Assembly (NCBI GenBank): GCA_016714045.1
Contig: JADJNY010000001.1
Span: forward strand, 124,001 to 188,000
Direction of reading: 5' to 3'
From: Planctomycetota bacterium
GTDB taxonomy: Bacteria; Planctomycetota; UBA1135; GCA-002686595
DNA length: 64,000 bases
Part shown: one piece after another, positions 1-9,324 of the stretch
Position numbering within the stretch: position 1 is the stretch's first letter
Layout of the letters: each line of letters starts with the position of its first letter
The notes under the pieces: generated by a model
Databases searched by the model: none
Told to the model about the DNA's origin: nothing
What the model saw: the letters and a program-made list of their open reading frames with translations, nothing else
Made by a program: the position numbers and the translations under genes

Positions 1-1748
1 ATCTCGTCGTCGTCCGCGCGCACCGACAGGTTCGCGCCGAGCGCGTCGAGCGCGTCGGACAGCTCCGTCGTCGAGAGCTTCTGCGTGCCCTCGTTCAGGA
101 GCTGCGCGGTCAGCGTCGCGAGGCCGAGCTTCGAGCGCGGCTCGTGGCGGCGTCCCGCGGGGACGGCGATCGAGAACGTCGTCAGCGGGAGCTCGCTCCA
201 CGTGGCGCCCGTCGCGGCGATGCCGCCGTCGAGCGTCGCGTGCCACACGCTGGGCGAGCGGAACGCGGGGCGCGGGCCGGGCTCGGGCTTCTTCGTGCGG
301 TCGAAGCCCGCGGGCGCGGCGCTCGCGGTGCGCTTCGGCGCGGGCGGCAGCGCGCCGGCCGTGCGCGTCTCGGCGGGGCGCGCGGTCTCCTTCGACTTGC
401 GCTCGGGCTTCACGTCGGACACCGCGAGGTTCTTCTTGCCGCCCGGGACGGTCGAGAGCGCGAGGCTCGGACGGTGGAGCACGTACTCGCGCAGCACGCG
501 CTGCACGTCGGCGGGCGTCACGGCGAGCCGGCGCTTCATCGCCTCTGCGTAGTAGGCCGGGTCGCCCTGGAAGCAGTTGTGCATCGCGAGCAGGTTCGTA
601 CGCATGCCGACCGTCTCGAGGCGGCGCACGAAGCGCGCTTCGTAGACCGTCTTCGCGCGCGCGAGCGCCGCGGCGTCGACGCCCTTCGCGTCGAGGCCCT
701 CGAGCAGCGCGAGCGTCTTCTCCTCGAGCTGGTCGAGCGTCGTGCCCGGGTTCGCCTGGACCACGATGCGGAACGTGCCCGCGAGCTCCTGCGCGTCGTT
801 CTGCGCGCTGACGCTGCGCGCGAGCTCCTGGTCGATCGTCAGCGCCTTGTCGAGCACCGAGCTCTTCGACGAGGACAGCACGGCGGCGAGCATGTCGAGC
901 GCCGCGTCGTCCGCGTGGCCTTCTTCGACGGCGGGCCAAACGAGCTCGAGCTGCGGGAGCTTGACCTTGTCCTCGAGCACGATGCGCTTCGACTCCGCGA
1001 GGTGCGCGGGGCGCGGCGTGGGCTCGTTCACCTCGGGGCCGGGCGGGATGGAGCCGAAGTACTTCTCGACGAGCGCTTTTGCCTTCGCGAGGTCGACGTC
1101 GCCGCCGATCGCGAGCGTCGCGTTGTTCGGGCCGTACCAGCGCGAGAAGAAGCCCTTCACGTCGTCGAGCGTCGCGGCGGTGAGGTCCTCCTGCGAGCCG
1201 ATCGTGATCCACGAGTACGGATGGTCGGGCGGGAAGAGCGCGGCGCAGATGGCGCCTTCACCCTGCGCATAGGGGCGGTTCTCGTAGTTCTGGCGCCGCT
1301 CGTTCTTCACGACGTCGCGCTGGTTGTCGAGCTTCGCCTGCGTCATCGCGGGCAAGAGGAAGCCCATGCGGTCGGACTCGAGCCAGAGCGCCAGCTCCAA
1401 CTGGTTCGACGGCAGCACCTCGAAGTAGTTCGTGCGGTCCGTCGTCGTCGAGCCGTTGAGCGTGCCGCCTGCGGCCTGGATCAGCTTGAAGTGCTGGTCG
1501 TCGCCGACGTGCTCCGAGCCCTGGAAGAGCATGTGCTCGAAGAGGTGCGCGAAGCCGGAGCGTCCGACCTCCTCGCGCCCGCTGCCGACGTGGTAGTAGA
1601 GGTACACGGCGACGACGGGGTCGCTGTGGTCCTCGTGGACGACGACCGAGAGGCCGTTGTCGAGCGTGAACTTCTGGAACGGGATCGTGAGCTCCTGCGC
1701 GAACGCGGGGGTCGCGCAGAGGAGCACGGCGGGGGCGAAACGGAACAT
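1..1748 (-). CDS. M16 family zinc protease, truncated at window edge
   Basis: Predicted secreted or periplasmic insulinase-like metalloprotease that degrades peptides. The ATG at 1748 is preceded by GAGGAG and opens a signal peptide ending AFA before QE (about residues 1-18). The inverted zinc motif HLFEH lies near residue 70, followed by a conserved M16 stretch around NERRQNYENRPY. The middle segment FSRWYGPNNATLAIGGDV is the usual M16 inter-domain block. A second M16 half begins after an Ala/Pro/Lys-rich linker, and the gene runs off the left edge, so its C terminus is missing. It is divergent from the M14 carboxypeptidase gene, about 210 bp away; both would act on exported peptides. The family is secure; the substrate is unknown. 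Confidence 0.93.
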   Translation of the reverse strand, partial: MFRFAPAVLLCATPAFAQELTIPFQKFTLDNGLSVVVHEDHSDPVVAVYLYYHVGSGREEVGRSGFAHLFEHMLFQGSEHVGDDQHFKLIQAAGGTLNGSTTTDRTNYFEVLPSNQLELALWLESDRMGFLLPAMTQAKLDNQRDVVKNERRQNYENRPYAQGEGAICAALFPPDHPYSWITIGSQEDLTAATLDDVKGFFSRWYGPNNATLAIGGDVDLAKAKALVEKYFGSIPPGPEVNEPTPRPAHLAESKRIVLEDKVKLPQLELVWPAVEEGHADDAALDMLAAVLSSSKSSVLDKALTIDQELARSVSAQNDAQELAGTFRIVVQANPGTTLDQLEEKTLALLEGLDAKGVDAAALARAKTVYEARFVRRLETVGMRTNLLAMHNCFQGDPAYYAEAMKRRLAVTPADVQRVLREYVLHRPSLALSTVPGGKKNLAVSDVKPERKSKETARPAETRTAGALPPAPKRTASAAPAGFDRTKKPEPGPRPAFRSPSVWHATLDGGIAATGATWSELPLTTFSIAVPAGRRHEPRSKLGLATLTAQLLNEGTQKLSTTELSDALDALGANLSVRADDDE

Positions 1749-1958
1749 CGGGCTCTCCTCGTGGGGGGACGGGGGATCGGAGCGGGCGAAGTGTAGCGAG
1801 CACGCGACGGGACGGAGCCGCCCTCGGCCGCGCGGAACGTGGTCCTTACCGCCGGGCGCAGCTATCCTCCGGCGCCCTCGGCCGCGCTCCCGAGCCCGTC
1901 GCAGCACGTTGTCTGGGACGGCGAAGGCCGCGCGTGGACCGAGTCCTCGAGGTGTCTC

Positions 1959-4391
1959 GTGCGCCGCGTGCTCCCGCTCCTGCTCGTCTCTCTCGCGTTC
2001 TCCGCCGCGGCTCCTGCTCAACGCCCCACGCGTCCCGACGCGTACCTCGGCCGGCCGCTCGCCGCGGATTTCCAGCTGCCCGACTGGGGGCAGGTGAAGG
2101 GCTACTTCGAGACGCTCGACGCCGAGAGCGCGCGCGTCGAGCTGCGCACGCTCGGCAAGACGACGGAGGGGCGCGACTTCGTGCTCGCCGTGATCTCGAG
2201 CGAAGCGAACCTCGCGCGCATCGACCGCCTGAAGGAGTGCGCGGCGATCTGCACCGACCCGCGCGGCAAGACGCGCGAGCAGCGGCTCGCGGCGGTGGCC
2301 GAGGGCAAGCCGTTCCTCTTCATCTCGTGCGCGATGCACGCGACCGAGTGCGCGGCGCCGCAGTTCGCGATGCAGCTCGCGTGGGAGCTCGCGACCAGCG
2401 ACGAAGCTCCGTACAAGGCCGCGCGCGAAGAGTGCGTCGTGCTGCTCGCGCCCAGCCTGAACCCCGACGGCCTCGACCACGTCGCGGAGTGGTACCGGAG
2501 GACCGTGAACACGCCGTACGAGGCGAGCGAGCTGCCGAAGCTCTACCAGCTCTACTGCGGCCACGACAACAACCGCGACTGGTTCGCGCTGACGCAAGCG
2601 GAGACGAAGCTCGTCACGCGCGCGCTCTATGTCGACTGGAAGCCGCAGGTCTACTGGGACGTGCACCAGCAAGGCTCGAAGCAAGAGCGCCTCTTCGTAC
2701 CGCCGTTCCGCGACCCGCTCGATCCCAACCTCGACCCCGCGATCGTGTGCGGCATGAACCTGCTCGGCACGCGCGGTCAGTTCGATCTGACGCGCGAGGG
2801 GAAGACGGGCGTCGCGACCGGCGGCACGTACGACATGTGGTGGAACGGCGGCAACCGCAACGTCCCCGTGCGCCACAACATCGTCGGGCTCCTGACGGAG
2901 GCCGCCTCGTGCCGACTCGCGTCGCCGATCTTCCTGCAGAAGAGCGAGCTGCGCTCCCCGACCGGCGCGGCGGAGTACCGCGCGTCGAACGCGTTCCCGT
3001 CGCCGTGGCCGGGCGGATGGTGGCGCCTCGCCGACATCGTGCAGTACGAGCTCGGCTTCGCGCGCTCCTTGCTCGGCAGCTTGTCAGCCGAGCCGCGCTT
3101 CTGGATGTCGAACCAGATGGAGGCCGCGGAGCGCGCGATCCAGGGCGACGTGCCCGGCATGCCACGCGGATGGGTGCTCCCCTCCGACACGGCGGACCGC
3201 GGCGCGCTCCTGCGCCTCGTCGACGTGCTCGCGCAGAGCGGCGTCGAGCTCTCCATCGCGCGCAAGTCGTTCGACGCGGACGGCCGCTCGTGGCCCGTCG
3301 GCTCGATCGTGATCTCGGCCGCGCAGCCGTACTCGCGCCACGTGAAGGACCTCTTCGAGGTGCAGCAGTACCCGCAGGGCGATCCGCCGTACGACGTCGC
3401 CGGTTGGACGCTGCCCGCGCTGTTCGGCGTCGACGCGAGCGAGCTGCGCGGCGAGTTCGACGCGGCGCCGCGCCGCATCGCGGACGTCACGGAAGCGCGC
3501 GCGCTGCTCGCCGAGTTCGTGCCGCGCAAGTCGGACGACCTCGACCTCGCCGACAGCGACGGGTGGAGTGCCTTCTTCCTGCGCAGCGCGAAGGGCGAGG
3601 GGTTCCGCCTGGTCGCGGAGAAAGGCGGCTTGCGCGCGAAGCCGGGCTCCGCGCGCGAGGCGGGCCCGTGGAGCGTCGAGCGTGCGCCGCGCATCGCGCT
3701 CCACGCGCCGTGGTCGGGCAACATGGACGAGGGCTGGACGCGCTGGGTGTTCGACACGTTTCGCGTGCCGTACACGAGCGTGCGCAACGAGGCGCTCCGC
3801 GCGGGACGGCTGCGCGCCGCGTACGACGTGCTCGTGCTGCCCGGCATCGGCGCGAACGAGCTCGACCACGGCCGCGACGAGGGCACGACCTTCGACGAGC
3901 TCACGGGCGGGCTCGACCCGGAGGGCGCGGTCGCGATCGAGGAGTTCGTGCGCGAGGGCGGCACGCTCGTCGCGCTCGGCGGCTCCGCGGGTTGGGCGGT
4001 GCAGCTCTTCGAGCTCCCGCTCGAGGAACGGACGGCCGCGGACAAGGACTTCAGCTGCCCCGGCAGCGTGCTGCGCGCGATCCCGGATTCGGGGACTGCG
4101 ATCGTCGAGGGCTTGCCGTCGTCGGTGCACGTGTTCGGCGCGGGCCCCAGGGCGTGGCGCGTCACGCCGAAGAAGGACGTGCCCACGGTCGACGTGCTCC
4201 TGCGCTGGGCGCCGACGCGCACTCTGCTGTCGGGCTACCTCGCGAAGCCCGAGACGATCGCGGGCGAAGCGGCGTGGGTCCGCGCGCGCCACGGGCAGGG
4301 CACGGTGCACGTCTTCGGCTTCCGCCCGCAGTACCGCGGGTGGTCGCAGCAGGCGTTCCAGCTCTTGTTCCGGGCGATCGTCGGGCGCTGA
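1959..4391 (+). CDS. Secreted M14 family zinc carboxypeptidase
   Basis: Predicted exported metallocarboxypeptidase of about 810 residues. An upstream ATG at 1839 exists, but the GTG at 1959 is preferred: it follows GAGGTG and places a clean signal peptide (MRRVLPLLL...AAAPAQ) at the N terminus. The M14 zinc ligands are visible as the HATE motif (HxxE) near residue 130, with a third-ligand histidine in YWDVHQQG. The probable catalytic glutamate is in LLTEAAS. The long C-terminal part (from about residue 550) lacks the catalytic motifs and resembles the glutamine-amidotransferase-like accessory domain found in bacterial M14 proteins; that assignment is tentative. Its 3' end is convergent with the secreted repeat protein, with a hairpin between them. 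Confidence 0.9.
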   Translation: MRRVLPLLLVSLAFSAAAPAQRPTRPDAYLGRPLAADFQLPDWGQVKGYFETLDAESARVELRTLGKTTEGRDFVLAVISSEANLARIDRLKECAAICTDPRGKTREQRLAAVAEGKPFLFISCAMHATECAAPQFAMQLAWELATSDEAPYKAAREECVVLLAPSLNPDGLDHVAEWYRRTVNTPYEASELPKLYQLYCGHDNNRDWFALTQAETKLVTRALYVDWKPQVYWDVHQQGSKQERLFVPPFRDPLDPNLDPAIVCGMNLLGTRGQFDLTREGKTGVATGGTYDMWWNGGNRNVPVRHNIVGLLTEAASCRLASPIFLQKSELRSPTGAAEYRASNAFPSPWPGGWWRLADIVQYELGFARSLLGSLSAEPRFWMSNQMEAAERAIQGDVPGMPRGWVLPSDTADRGALLRLVDVLAQSGVELSIARKSFDADGRSWPVGSIVISAAQPYSRHVKDLFEVQQYPQGDPPYDVAGWTLPALFGVDASELRGEFDAAPRRIADVTEARALLAEFVPRKSDDLDLADSDGWSAFFLRSAKGEGFRLVAEKGGLRAKPGSAREAGPWSVERAPRIALHAPWSGNMDEGWTRWVFDTFRVPYTSVRNEALRAGRLRAAYDVLVLPGIGANELDHGRDEGTTFDELTGGLDPEGAVAIEEFVREGGTLVALGGSAGWAVQLFELPLEERTAADKDFSCPGSVLRAIPDSGTAIVEGLPSSVHVFGAGPRAWRVTPKKDVPTVDVLLRWAPTRTLLSGYLAKPETIAGEAAWVRARHGQGTVHVFGFRPQYRGWSQQAFQLLFRAIVGR

Positions 4392-4407
4392 AGCGCGGGT
4401 ACCCACG

Positions 4408-4441
4408 GCGCGAGGCCGGAGCGTTCGCCCCGGCCTCGCGC
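4408..4441 (+). terminator. Hairpin between convergent genes
   Basis: A perfect 12-bp inverted repeat (arms 4408-4419 and 4430-4441, core GCGAGGCCGG / CCGGCCTCGC) with a 10-nt loop starts 17 bp after the carboxypeptidase stop codon and 46 bp before the stop of the opposing gene. There is no U-tract on either strand, so it is either a GC-type or bidirectional terminator or simply an mRNA-end stabiliser. Confidence 0.5.
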
Positions 4442-4486
4442 GTTCGTGTCGAACGTGGCGCGCTGGACTCCCGTGAGCCCGGCGGG

Positions 4487-6673
4487 CTACCAGAGGATCA
4501 CGATCCCGTTCGTGACGTTGAAGGTCTCCGGCGGGCAGTAGAGCGCCGCCGAATTGCGGTAGTAGGTCTGGTAGTACCGCACGGCTCCGCTTCCAGGCGA
4601 GACGCCGCCGCGCGCGGAGAGCGTGATCGTGTCCGTCGAATCGGGGAACGCGCTCGCTCCCGAGACGTTCGTGCGCGTGCGGAGGCGCAGCAGCGTCCCG
4701 CCCGTGCAGCGCACGCCGTCACCGAAGACGGCGTCGTCGAGCGCGGTGCCCTGCAGGTAGATGCACGACACGGAGGCCGGCATCCCGGAGCCCTGGAGCG
4801 CGATCGTGTCGAGGCCCGTCGTGCCCGTCGTCGAGAGGTTCGCGCCCGACGCCACGACGGAGTTGCCGCACCCGTTTCCCGCCGCACCGGTGTTGCCGCA
4901 CGGACAATTCGTCGTGTGCGCCGCGTCGAGGCCGTCCCCGAAGCAGAAGGGCGTGACGAGCCCGCCCGGGACGAGACGCTCGACGACGATCGCGCTCGTT
5001 CCGTCGGTGAAGTTGAGGCGCAGCGCGAGCTTCCCGTCGTGGCCGAAGCTCAGGGTCGCACCATCCGTGTTGCTCGCGACGAGGCCGCCGAACGCGTTCA
5101 CGGTGCGGAAGTCACCCGGGTTGACCTCGAACACGTCGCCCGTGAGGAGCACCGGGCGCACTCCACCGATCGCATCCCAGACGAACAGCGCCTCGCCGGC
5201 GGACGTGCCGCCGCTGAGCAGCGTCTGGAAGAGGACCTGGCCCGCGTCGTTCGTGTAGAGCTTCGCGCCGTTGAACGTGCCCGCGCGGCTCCCGCCCGTG
5301 CCCGGCAGGACGTCGTTCTCGCGCACGACGAGCTGCAGGTTGCCGGGCAGTCCGGCCCAGATGCCCGTGGAATTGAAGCTCGTCACGGCGCCGCCGAGGT
5401 TGAGGAAGCCCTGGAAGGCGACGCGGCCGCTCGCATCGTGCAGGGCGCTGGTCGCGGTGAAACCGGCCCAGGTCGCGCCGCCCGTCCCCGGCGCGGCGTC
5501 GCCGCGGCGCGCGACGAGCGCGAGCGTGCCGACGCCGCCGCGGTAGATCGCGCGGTCGTTGACGCCGGACACGGTGTTCCCGCCGCGGAGCTCGGTCACG
5601 AAGACGACCTCGTTCGTTCGCGTCCACGCGCTCTGCGCCAGCCCCGGCGCCCAGAGGTTCGTCGCCGCGATCGAATTGAACGTGCCGCCCGCCGTGCCCG
5701 GGGCGGTGTCGCCTTCGCGCACGAGCACCTGGTTGCCGCTCCCCGGCGTGTGGACCATCAGCGCCCGGTCGTTCGTCGCCGTCGCCGCGGGGGAACCCTG
5801 CGTCGTCGACAGCGCGACCTCGAAGAGGACGTTGTCGAGGTCGTTGATCTCGACGTGCGACGTGATCGCCGTCGAGCCGTCGATGCCGACCTCGCCGCCG
5901 AGCCCCTGGATCGGCGTCGACTTGCGAGCGACGAGCGTCAGCGCACCGGCCGGGCCGACCCAGAGCCCTTGCGAGTTGTTCGCTCCGAACGTCGTCACGA
6001 CCGCGGGCGTGCCCGTGCCCGTCGCGAGCGCGGCGCGCAGGTACATCACGCCGTTGCGGTTCTTGCCGAAGAACGCGACGGGCGCGGAAGCGAAGAGCTC
6101 GCCGAAGAGCGCGCCACCCGTGCCGTCCGCGACCTCGCCGTCGCGCAGGACGACCGCCTGGCTCCCGAGCGGGCCGCTGAACAGCGCGTCGTCGTTGGCC
6201 GACGTGACCGTGACGCCGCCGTCGTACAGCTTCGACGCCCACCAGAGTTCGCCGTCGGGCGAGAGGCGCACGGCCGCGGAGAGGCTCGTGCTCGACCCCG
6301 CCGACGTGCGCAGCAGGATCGTGGGGGCGAGGCCGGGGGCAGGGTCTCCGCCGCGCACGGCCATCACGAGTCCGGTGCGGGACGCTCCGTGGAAGTACGC
6401 GAAGGCGTTGACGCCGGTCAGCGGGGTGACGGAGTCGAACATCAGGGCGCGGAAGAACACGTTTCCTTGCTCGTCGAGCGCGCACTCCTCGATCGCCGTG
6501 GAAATCGTCTGGTTGGGGATCGGCACTCCCGCGAAATCGCGCGCGGGGTCGCCCGTCGCGACGAGGATCGTGCCGGACAACGACATGCTGCCCTGCGCAG
6601 CGGCCGAGGAGGCGAGGCAGGCGACAGCCAACGTGAGGACCGCGACCGGGCGGCCCGAGGTGAGACGGAGCAT
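4487..6673 (-). CDS. Secreted repeat protein with planctomycete Cys-rich C-terminal module
   Basis: Unknown function; 728 residues with a signal peptide (MLRLTSGRPVAV...SSAAAQG). The body, residues about 35-570, has several degenerate repeats built around GxLxLVARxGDxAPGTGG followed by a DxxGxVxFxxxL segment. This pattern suggests repeated beta-structured units as in beta-propeller-like secreted proteins. The C-terminal 150 residues form a separate module: CFGDG, then CPCGNTGAAGNGCGNS, a beta-rich middle (LQGSGMP, IYLQGTAL), YYQTYYRN and CPP near the end. The same module ends the 1528-residue FG-GAP protein elsewhere in the window, so it is probably a shared sorting, anchoring or adhesion domain (inference). 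The gene is monocistronic and convergent with the carboxypeptidase. Confidence 0.85.
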   Translation of the reverse strand: MLRLTSGRPVAVLTLAVACLASSAAAQGSMSLSGTILVATGDPARDFAGVPIPNQTISTAIEECALDEQGNVFFRALMFDSVTPLTGVNAFAYFHGASRTGLVMAVRGGDPAPGLAPTILLRTSAGSSTSLSAAVRLSPDGELWWASKLYDGGVTVTSANDDALFSGPLGSQAVVLRDGEVADGTGGALFGELFASAPVAFFGKNRNGVMYLRAALATGTGTPAVVTTFGANNSQGLWVGPAGALTLVARKSTPIQGLGGEVGIDGSTAITSHVEINDLDNVLFEVALSTTQGSPAATATNDRALMVHTPGSGNQVLVREGDTAPGTAGGTFNSIAATNLWAPGLAQSAWTRTNEVVFVTELRGGNTVSGVNDRAIYRGGVGTLALVARRGDAAPGTGGATWAGFTATSALHDASGRVAFQGFLNLGGAVTSFNSTGIWAGLPGNLQLVVRENDVLPGTGGSRAGTFNGAKLYTNDAGQVLFQTLLSGGTSAGEALFVWDAIGGVRPVLLTGDVFEVNPGDFRTVNAFGGLVASNTDGATLSFGHDGKLALRLNFTDGTSAIVVERLVPGGLVTPFCFGDGLDAAHTTNCPCGNTGAAGNGCGNSVVASGANLSTTGTTGLDTIALQGSGMPASVSCIYLQGTALDDAVFGDGVRCTGGTLLRLRTRTNVSGASAFPDSTDTITLSARGGVSPGSGAVRYYQTYYRNSAALYCPPETFNVTNGIVILW

Positions 6674-6903
6674 CGGGATTCCTTGGGGGAGAGAGTGCGC
6701 CGCAAGGACGCGAGGCGTGGGGGGTGCAGCTCACGTGCCGAACGCGCCCGCGACCCGTCCACGGGACCAGGCGGCGTGTTCGGGGGGAGGCGCTCCCGAG
6801 CCCGTCCCCGCGGTCTCCGCGGGGCCTCGAGCGCGGAACCTCGGGCTCGGCTTCCACTCGAGGCTACCCCACGCTCCTCGCGCGCCCGTCCGCGGTCTGG
6901 ACG

Positions 6904-7482
6904 ATGCGCGTCCGGATCTTCGACCCACGGGGCGGTGGCGGGGCGGGCTCTCGTGCCCCGTGTCTGAGGAAGCGCGACATTTCGTTGCTGAAGCCGCCCG
7001 TGCTGGCACTGCTTGCCTCGCCGAGTCCGCCGCAGCCTCGCCGACGGTTGACCGTACCGGGTGCCCTCCGCCTCAGGCCCCTCCACGACGTTACCGCTTC
7101 GGGGCTCGGACTCCACGCGAAGCACGTCTCGCATCCGCGGACCGACCGGGTCGCCGACACCGCACGCGTTCTCACTGCCGCGCGTCACGCCCTCACGCAG
7201 CTGCCTTGCGCGCGCGCGCCCGACGCGCACACCTGGCGGCGCTTCAGATGCGGCGCCTTCGAGTCCGAGGGGCTCAACGCCTACGAGGACGCGATCGACG
7301 CGCGCGAGGAGCTCCTGCGCACGATCCGTACGTGCGACCTGCGGGACGCGCACCCGCTCGGCGCTCTCGCGCGCCTCGGCTTCGACCTCGCGGCGAGCAC
7401 CGTGCGTTACGCGGTGCTCGAAGGCCAGGAGAGCGAGGGCGTGTACGGCGTGATCCTGGTCTCGGCGCTGCGGCGGGCGTGA
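6904..7482 (+). CDS. Hypothetical protein, start uncertain
   Basis: Not recognised. The last 115 codons or so (from about 7135) have clear coding character: nearly every third base is G or C, and the translation is a plausible amphipathic protein containing NAYEDAIDAREELLRTIR and ending in VILVSALRRA. The upstream part from the ATG at 6904 is Pro/Arg-rich with weaker codon bias. No good in-frame start with a ribosome binding site was found nearer the well-behaved part. The true start could therefore be non-canonical, or the 5' end may be disrupted. It ends about 100 bp before the lipoprotein gene on the same strand. No domain, signal peptide or membrane segment is evident. Confidence 0.45.
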   Translation: MRVRIFDPRGGGGAGSRAPCLRKRDISLLKPPVLALLASPSPPQPRRRLTVPGALRLRPLHDVTASGLGLHAKHVSHPRTDRVADTARVLTAARHALTQLPCARAPDAHTWRRFRCGAFESEGLNAYEDAIDAREELLRTIRTCDLRDAHPLGALARLGFDLAASTVRYAVLEGQESEGVYGVILVSALRRA

Positions 7483-7585
7483 GCTTCGTCGTCGGGGCCG
7501 GAGGGCGCCGGCGGTCCGTCGCTCGTCGCGACGGTCGAGCAGCGTGCGCGTGATCCCGCCGGCCGCGCTCCGTACGATGCGCGCG

Positions 7586-8269
7586 ATGTCGCGCCTCGCC
7601 CTCGCACCGCTCCTCTTCCTCGCGCTCACGGCCTGTCGCGTCGAGCACGGCGTGAACCGTCCGCCCGCCGACTACCGCGAGCCGCCGCCGCCGCGTCTCC
7701 AGGTGAAGCAGAACTTCGACGCCAAGACGGGCAAGCTCGTGCACGAGTACACGCAGCTCGTCTTCGTCGATCGCCGGCCCGTCAAGGACGGCAAGGAAGT
7801 GAAGTACTCGCCGACGGGCGAGAAGCTCGTCGAAGGCGAGTGGAAGCAGGGGAAGCGCTTCGGCGCGTGGCGCTTCTACTACGCGGACGGGAGCGTGAAG
7901 TCGGAGTCGTTCTACGGCGACGCGCGCACGCCGACGACGATGACGTTCTGGCACGACAACGGACAGGTCTCGATGCAAGGGCCCGCGGTCAACGGCTCGC
8001 GCCAGGGGACGTGGCGCGTGTGGCGCAAGAACGGTCTGCTTGCGGAAGAAGGCCCGTTCGTCGGCAGCGTGCGCGAGGGCGCGTGGAAGGTGTGGAGCGA
8101 GGACGGCAAGTCCGTCACGGAGATCGTCTACTCGAAGAACGTGCGCGTGTCGGCGAGCACGCCGGTGCCGAGCGAGCCCGTGTGGGCCCAGCCCGCGAAC
8201 GCGTTGCGCGCGAAGCCCGAGGACCTGCCGCGGCCGGAACCGCCGCCCGCAGCCGACGGTCCGCGCTGA
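7586..8269 (+). CDS. Lipoprotein with YwqK/MORN-like repeats
   Basis: Predicted lipoprotein of 227 residues. The ATG at 7586 was chosen over upstream GTG 7544 and ATG 7577 because it gives a compact signal sequence, MSRLALAPLLFLALTAC, with lipobox LTAC and Cys17 as the acylation site. Residues about 65-190 contain tandem MORN-like units of the kind in YwqK-family proteins: EGEWKQGKRFGAWRFYYADG, FWHDNGQVSMQGP and EGAWKVWSEDGK. Such repeats form extended beta-hairpin strips; in YwqK relatives the role is unclear. The tail is Pro-rich. No strong Shine-Dalgarno sequence is seen. Confidence 0.8.
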   Translation: MSRLALAPLLFLALTACRVEHGVNRPPADYREPPPPRLQVKQNFDAKTGKLVHEYTQLVFVDRRPVKDGKEVKYSPTGEKLVEGEWKQGKRFGAWRFYYADGSVKSESFYGDARTPTTMTFWHDNGQVSMQGPAVNGSRQGTWRVWRKNGLLAEEGPFVGSVREGAWKVWSEDGKSVTEIVYSKNVRVSASTPVPSEPVWAQPANALRAKPEDLPRPEPPPAADGPR

Positions 8270-8434
8270 GCGCCTGGGCCGGACCGCGCGGAGGGAATCC
8301 CGGGGATCATCGCGACGCCGCGGACACGGCGCGCAACGAAGCTGCGACCAGCGAGCCACCCTCGGCCCGTCGCCCCCCTCGCAAATGCGCGCTCTCGCTG
8401 GCGCGTCTCCACCGATCCCCTCCGTGTCCGCACC

Positions 8435-9283
8435 GTGCTCCAGCGCATCGGCTTCCAGAACCACCTCTACGACGGTCCGGCTCCCGAAGGCGCGCTCGCG
8501 CTCGAGCGCGATGGGCACTACCTCCTGCGCGGCGAGTTCGCGGCGGACGAGGTCGCGGCCCTGCGCGAGGACATCCTCGCCGTCTACACCCGCGTCCCCG
8601 CCGACCCGCGCGCCGGCCGCGCGTCGCCCGCGAACGCGGAGATGTTCCGGTACGAGATGTTCAACCGCAGCGAGGCGTGCCAGCGTGCGCTCGCGCGTCC
8701 GGCGATCCTCGCGATCCTCGAACCGCTGATCGGCGACGACTGCCACGCGATCTCGTGCACGGCGTGGAAGAACGACCCAGGGAACGCGAGCGCGCCGAAC
8801 GGCCAGGAGTGGCACGTCGACGGTGGACCGCACGTGCCGCGCAAGGCGGGGACGTACTGGCCCGCGTACATCCCGTATCCGATCTTCGTGATCGCCGTGC
8901 ACGTGTTCCTGCAGGACGTCGAGCTCGCGGACGGCCCCACCGCGTTCGTGCCGCGTAGCCACACGTCGGGCACGCTGCCGCCGCACGAGAAGAAGTGGGA
9001 GCTCGAACTCGAGTACCAGGGGCGCGCGAGCGTGACGCACCTCGCGCGCGCGGGCGACGTCGGCTTCTTCGTCTCGGACGTGTGGCACCGCCGCCTGCCG
9101 CCGGAGCCGCACGGCAAGGGCCGCTTCTTCCTGCAGACGAACTACGGACGGCGCGAGATCGCGCAGCGCGTGCGTCCGTCCGACGTCGTGAACCACGCGA
9201 CGGCGGCCGCGATCGCGCGCGCGCGGACCGAGCGCGAGCGCCGGCTGATCGGGCTCCACCCGCAGGCGTTCTACGATGGGTGA
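8435..9283 (+). CDS. Phytanoyl-CoA dioxygenase (PhyH) family protein
   Basis: Predicted Fe(II)/2-oxoglutarate-dependent oxygenase of 282 residues, cytosolic, substrate unknown. The facial triad is visible: H127 and D129 in EWHVDGG and the distal His at about 218 in SDVWHRRLP, on the expected double-stranded beta-helix spacing. The probable 2-oxoglutarate-binding Arg lies downstream in NYGRRE. The start is GTG at 8435; there is no in-frame ATG that keeps the N-terminal alpha-helical part. The gene stands alone between the lipoprotein gene and the minus-strand membrane pair. PhyH proteins act on many lipids, natural products and phosphonates, so context does not fix the role here. Confidence 0.85.
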   Translation: MLQRIGFQNHLYDGPAPEGALALERDGHYLLRGEFAADEVAALREDILAVYTRVPADPRAGRASPANAEMFRYEMFNRSEACQRALARPAILAILEPLIGDDCHAISCTAWKNDPGNASAPNGQEWHVDGGPHVPRKAGTYWPAYIPYPIFVIAVHVFLQDVELADGPTAFVPRSHTSGTLPPHEKKWELELEYQGRASVTHLARAGDVGFFVSDVWHRRLPPEPHGKGRFFLQTNYGRREIAQRVRPSDVVNHATAAAIARARTERERRLIGLHPQAFYDG

Positions 9284-9324
9284 CGCGTGCGGCCGTGCGG
9301 CGCCATTGCGCACGGTGCGGCACC

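Noticed and set aside
144..1796. Long plus-strand ORF (550 codons) opposite the M16 protease
   Set aside because: Arg/Ala/Leu-rich translation of the antisense of a strongly GC3-biased gene; no motif, and the minus strand encodes a full HxxEH protease.
1934..6967. 1677-codon plus-strand ORF spanning the M14 gene and the repeat-protein gene
   Set aside because: Shadow frame of two real genes; highly Arg-rich low-complexity product crossing a terminator-like hairpin.
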